From contig NZ_FWFV01000006.1 in NCBI RefSeq assembly GCF_900172315.1, positions 1-64,000 of the forward strand: 64,000 nt of DNA, given 5' to 3'. Below the pieces are notes generated by a model, which saw only the letters and a list, made by a program, of their open reading frames with translations, was not told the DNA's origin and searched no databases. Shown in pieces: positions 62,906-64,000 of the stretch. Both the position numbers and the translations under genes were made by a program. This DNA is from Palleronia marisminoris. GTDB lineage: Bacteria > Pseudomonadota > Alphaproteobacteria > Rhodobacterales > Rhodobacteraceae. The first letter of the stretch is position 1, and every line of letters starts with the position of its first letter.

Positions 62906-64000
62906 CTACTCGGCCGCCTCGTCATATTGGATGAACCCGCCCGACTGCCGCTTCCAGTAGCGGGCGTAGATGCCGTCCTTCTCCAACAGATCGGGATGGG
63001 TGCCTTCCTCGACGATCCGGCCCTCTTCCAGCACGATGATCCGGTCCATGTTGGCCAGCGTCGACAGCCGGTGCGCGATGGCGAGGACCGTCTTGCCTTC
63101 CATCACACGGTCCAGGGCCTCCTGGATCGCGGCCTCGACCTCGGAGTCGAGCGCCGATGTCGCCTCGTCCAGCACCAGGATCGGCGCGTCCTTCAGGATC
63201 GCGCGGGCCAGCGCGATTCGCTGGCGCTGCCCCCCCGACAGCTTCACGCCACGCTCGCCAAGATGCGCGGCATATCCCGTGCGGCCCTTGTGGTCGGCCA
63301 GCTGGAGGATGAAGTCGTGCGCCTCGGCCTTCCTTGCGGCCTCGAACATCTCGGCATCGCTCGCGTCGGGGCGACCGTAGAGGATGTTCTCGCGCGCCGA
63401 GCGGTTGAACATCGCGGTCTCCTGCGTGACCATCCCGATACGCTTTCGCAGGTCGGACTGCGCCACGTCGCGCACGTCCTTGCCGGCCACGGTGATCCGC
63501 CCCGTCTCGGTGTCGTAGAGGCGCAGCAACAGCGCCACCATCGTGGACTTGCCCGCCCCCGACGCCCCGACCACGCCCAGCTTCTCGCCCGCGCGCAAGG
63601 TCAGCGTCACGTTGCGCAACCCGCCCACATTCCGACCGTAGGTGAAACTGACATCCTCGAAGCGGACCTCGGCGCCCGTGGGCAGCGCATCCGCGTCGCC
63701 GGGATCGGTCAACTGGTGCGGCGGGGTCAGGGTGTTCATCCCGTCCTCGACCTCGCCCACGTTCGAATACATCGCCATCAGCGTGAAGCTGACCCAGCCC
63801 GTCATCTGCGCAATCCGGATCGAGATCGTCCCCGCCGCCGCGATATCGCCCGCAGTCGCTGTGCCGATCGACCACAGCCAAAGCGTCCCGCCGATCAGCA
63901 GGACCGGCAGCACTCCCGCCAGCGTCATCAGCGTGAAGCGGAACCCGGCCGTGAGCACGCCGAAATCCACCACCTTCTCGCGGAAGGTCGAGATCGCGTC
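62906..64000 (-). CDS. ABC exporter, C-terminal half (partial, N-terminus outside window)
   Basis: 365 codons of an ABC exporter that enters from the right edge. It begins within the last membrane helices (residues FREKVVDFGVLTAGF onward) and continues through a complete ATPase domain: Walker A GVVGASGAGKSTMVALLLRL, the Q-loop in MVTQETAMFNRS, signature LSGGQRQRIALARAI, Walker B ILVLDEATSALD, and the switch His in AIAHRLSTLANMD. These are active-site complete. The substrate is unknown. It is distinct from the left-edge exporter gene. The stop is adjacent to the methyltransferase start. Confidence 0.93.
   Translation of the reverse strand, partial: DAISTFREKVVDFGVLTAGFRFTLMTLAGVLPVLLIGGTLWLWSIGTATAGDIAAAGTISIRIAQMTGWVSFTLMAMYSNVGEVEDGMNTLTPPHQLTDPGDADALPTGAEVRFEDVSFTYGRNVGGLRNVTLTLRAGEKLGVVGASGAGKSTMVALLLRLYDTETGRITVAGKDVRDVAQSDLRKRIGMVTQETAMFNRSARENILYGRPDASDAEMFEAARKAEAHDFILQLADHKGRTGYAAHLGERGVKLSGGQRQRIALARAILKDAPILVLDEATSALDSEVEAAIQEALDRVMEGKTVLAIAHRLSTLANMDRIIVLEEGRIVEEGTHPDLLEKDGIYARYWKRQSGGFIQYDEAAE

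Overview
The window looks like chromosome from a GC-rich alphaproteobacterium of the order Rhodobacterales (Roseobacter/Rhodobacter relatives). The reasons are the NepR-EcfG-PhyR general stress locus, a CsgH-type curli gene, an alphaproteobacterial LexA box (GTTC-N7-GTTC) in front of dnaE2, the motB-flgE-flgK-flgL-flgI flagellar order, a YlxR-L7Ae fusion between nusA and infB, and many short overlapping gene junctions. No species can be named from the sequence alone. No rRNA, tRNA, CRISPR array, intact insertion sequence or prophage was seen. Both ends cut through ABC exporter genes, and these are two different genes.

Layout. 1-6.4 kb: a partial ABC exporter, a gene-poor stretch with the tail of a decayed TAXI/TRAP solute-binding gene, a curlin plus CsgH pair, exonuclease III, a nitroreductase, and a second decayed-looking stretch. 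6.4-16.2 kb: an rRNA methyltransferase-like gene, a PhoD-like phosphatase, a paoABC-type molybdenum aldehyde oxidoreductase, a VOC protein, and an SOS-controlled dnaE2 that appears to lack its C-terminal OB fold. 16.3-22.1 kb: a compact minus-strand run rsfS-rlmH-gpmI-envC-ctpA-rppH-hypothetical. 22.3-25.7 kb: YihY, a Crp/Fnr regulator, a holin-X-like and DUF883-like pair, and a PRC-barrel-like protein.

25.7-32.6 kb is the most interesting block. nepR-ecfG, a HisKA_2 sensor kinase, a phospholipase D-like protein, an amidoligase and a class I glutamine amidotransferase lie head to tail on the minus strand with almost no gaps, and phyR is divergent. The nepR/phyR gap carries a mirror-symmetric pair of EcfG-type promoters (GGAAC-N17-GTTCC, readable both ways). 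The same device recurs at 41.33 kb between a formate/nitrite-type transporter gene and a DUF7218-like gene, and a one-way copy precedes a DUF1328 gene at 32.66 kb. This suggests a local general-stress regulon that includes an uncharacterised peptide or lipid modification module.

32.7-40.3 kb: tamB and tamA, with 513-bp tandem repeats inside tamB. 42.1-47.8 kb: flagellar genes, with a 10-bp hairpin three bases from the flgE start codon. 48.0-53.4 kb: the rimP-nusA-ylxR-infB operon. 53.5-64 kb: housekeeping and envelope genes (prolyl iminopeptidase, ubiG, nitrilase-family amidase, glutaredoxin, ComF, a methyltransferase-like protein, hemH, two L,D-transpeptidases, a CAP lipoprotein, an RlmD/RumA-type methyltransferase) and the second partial ABC exporter.
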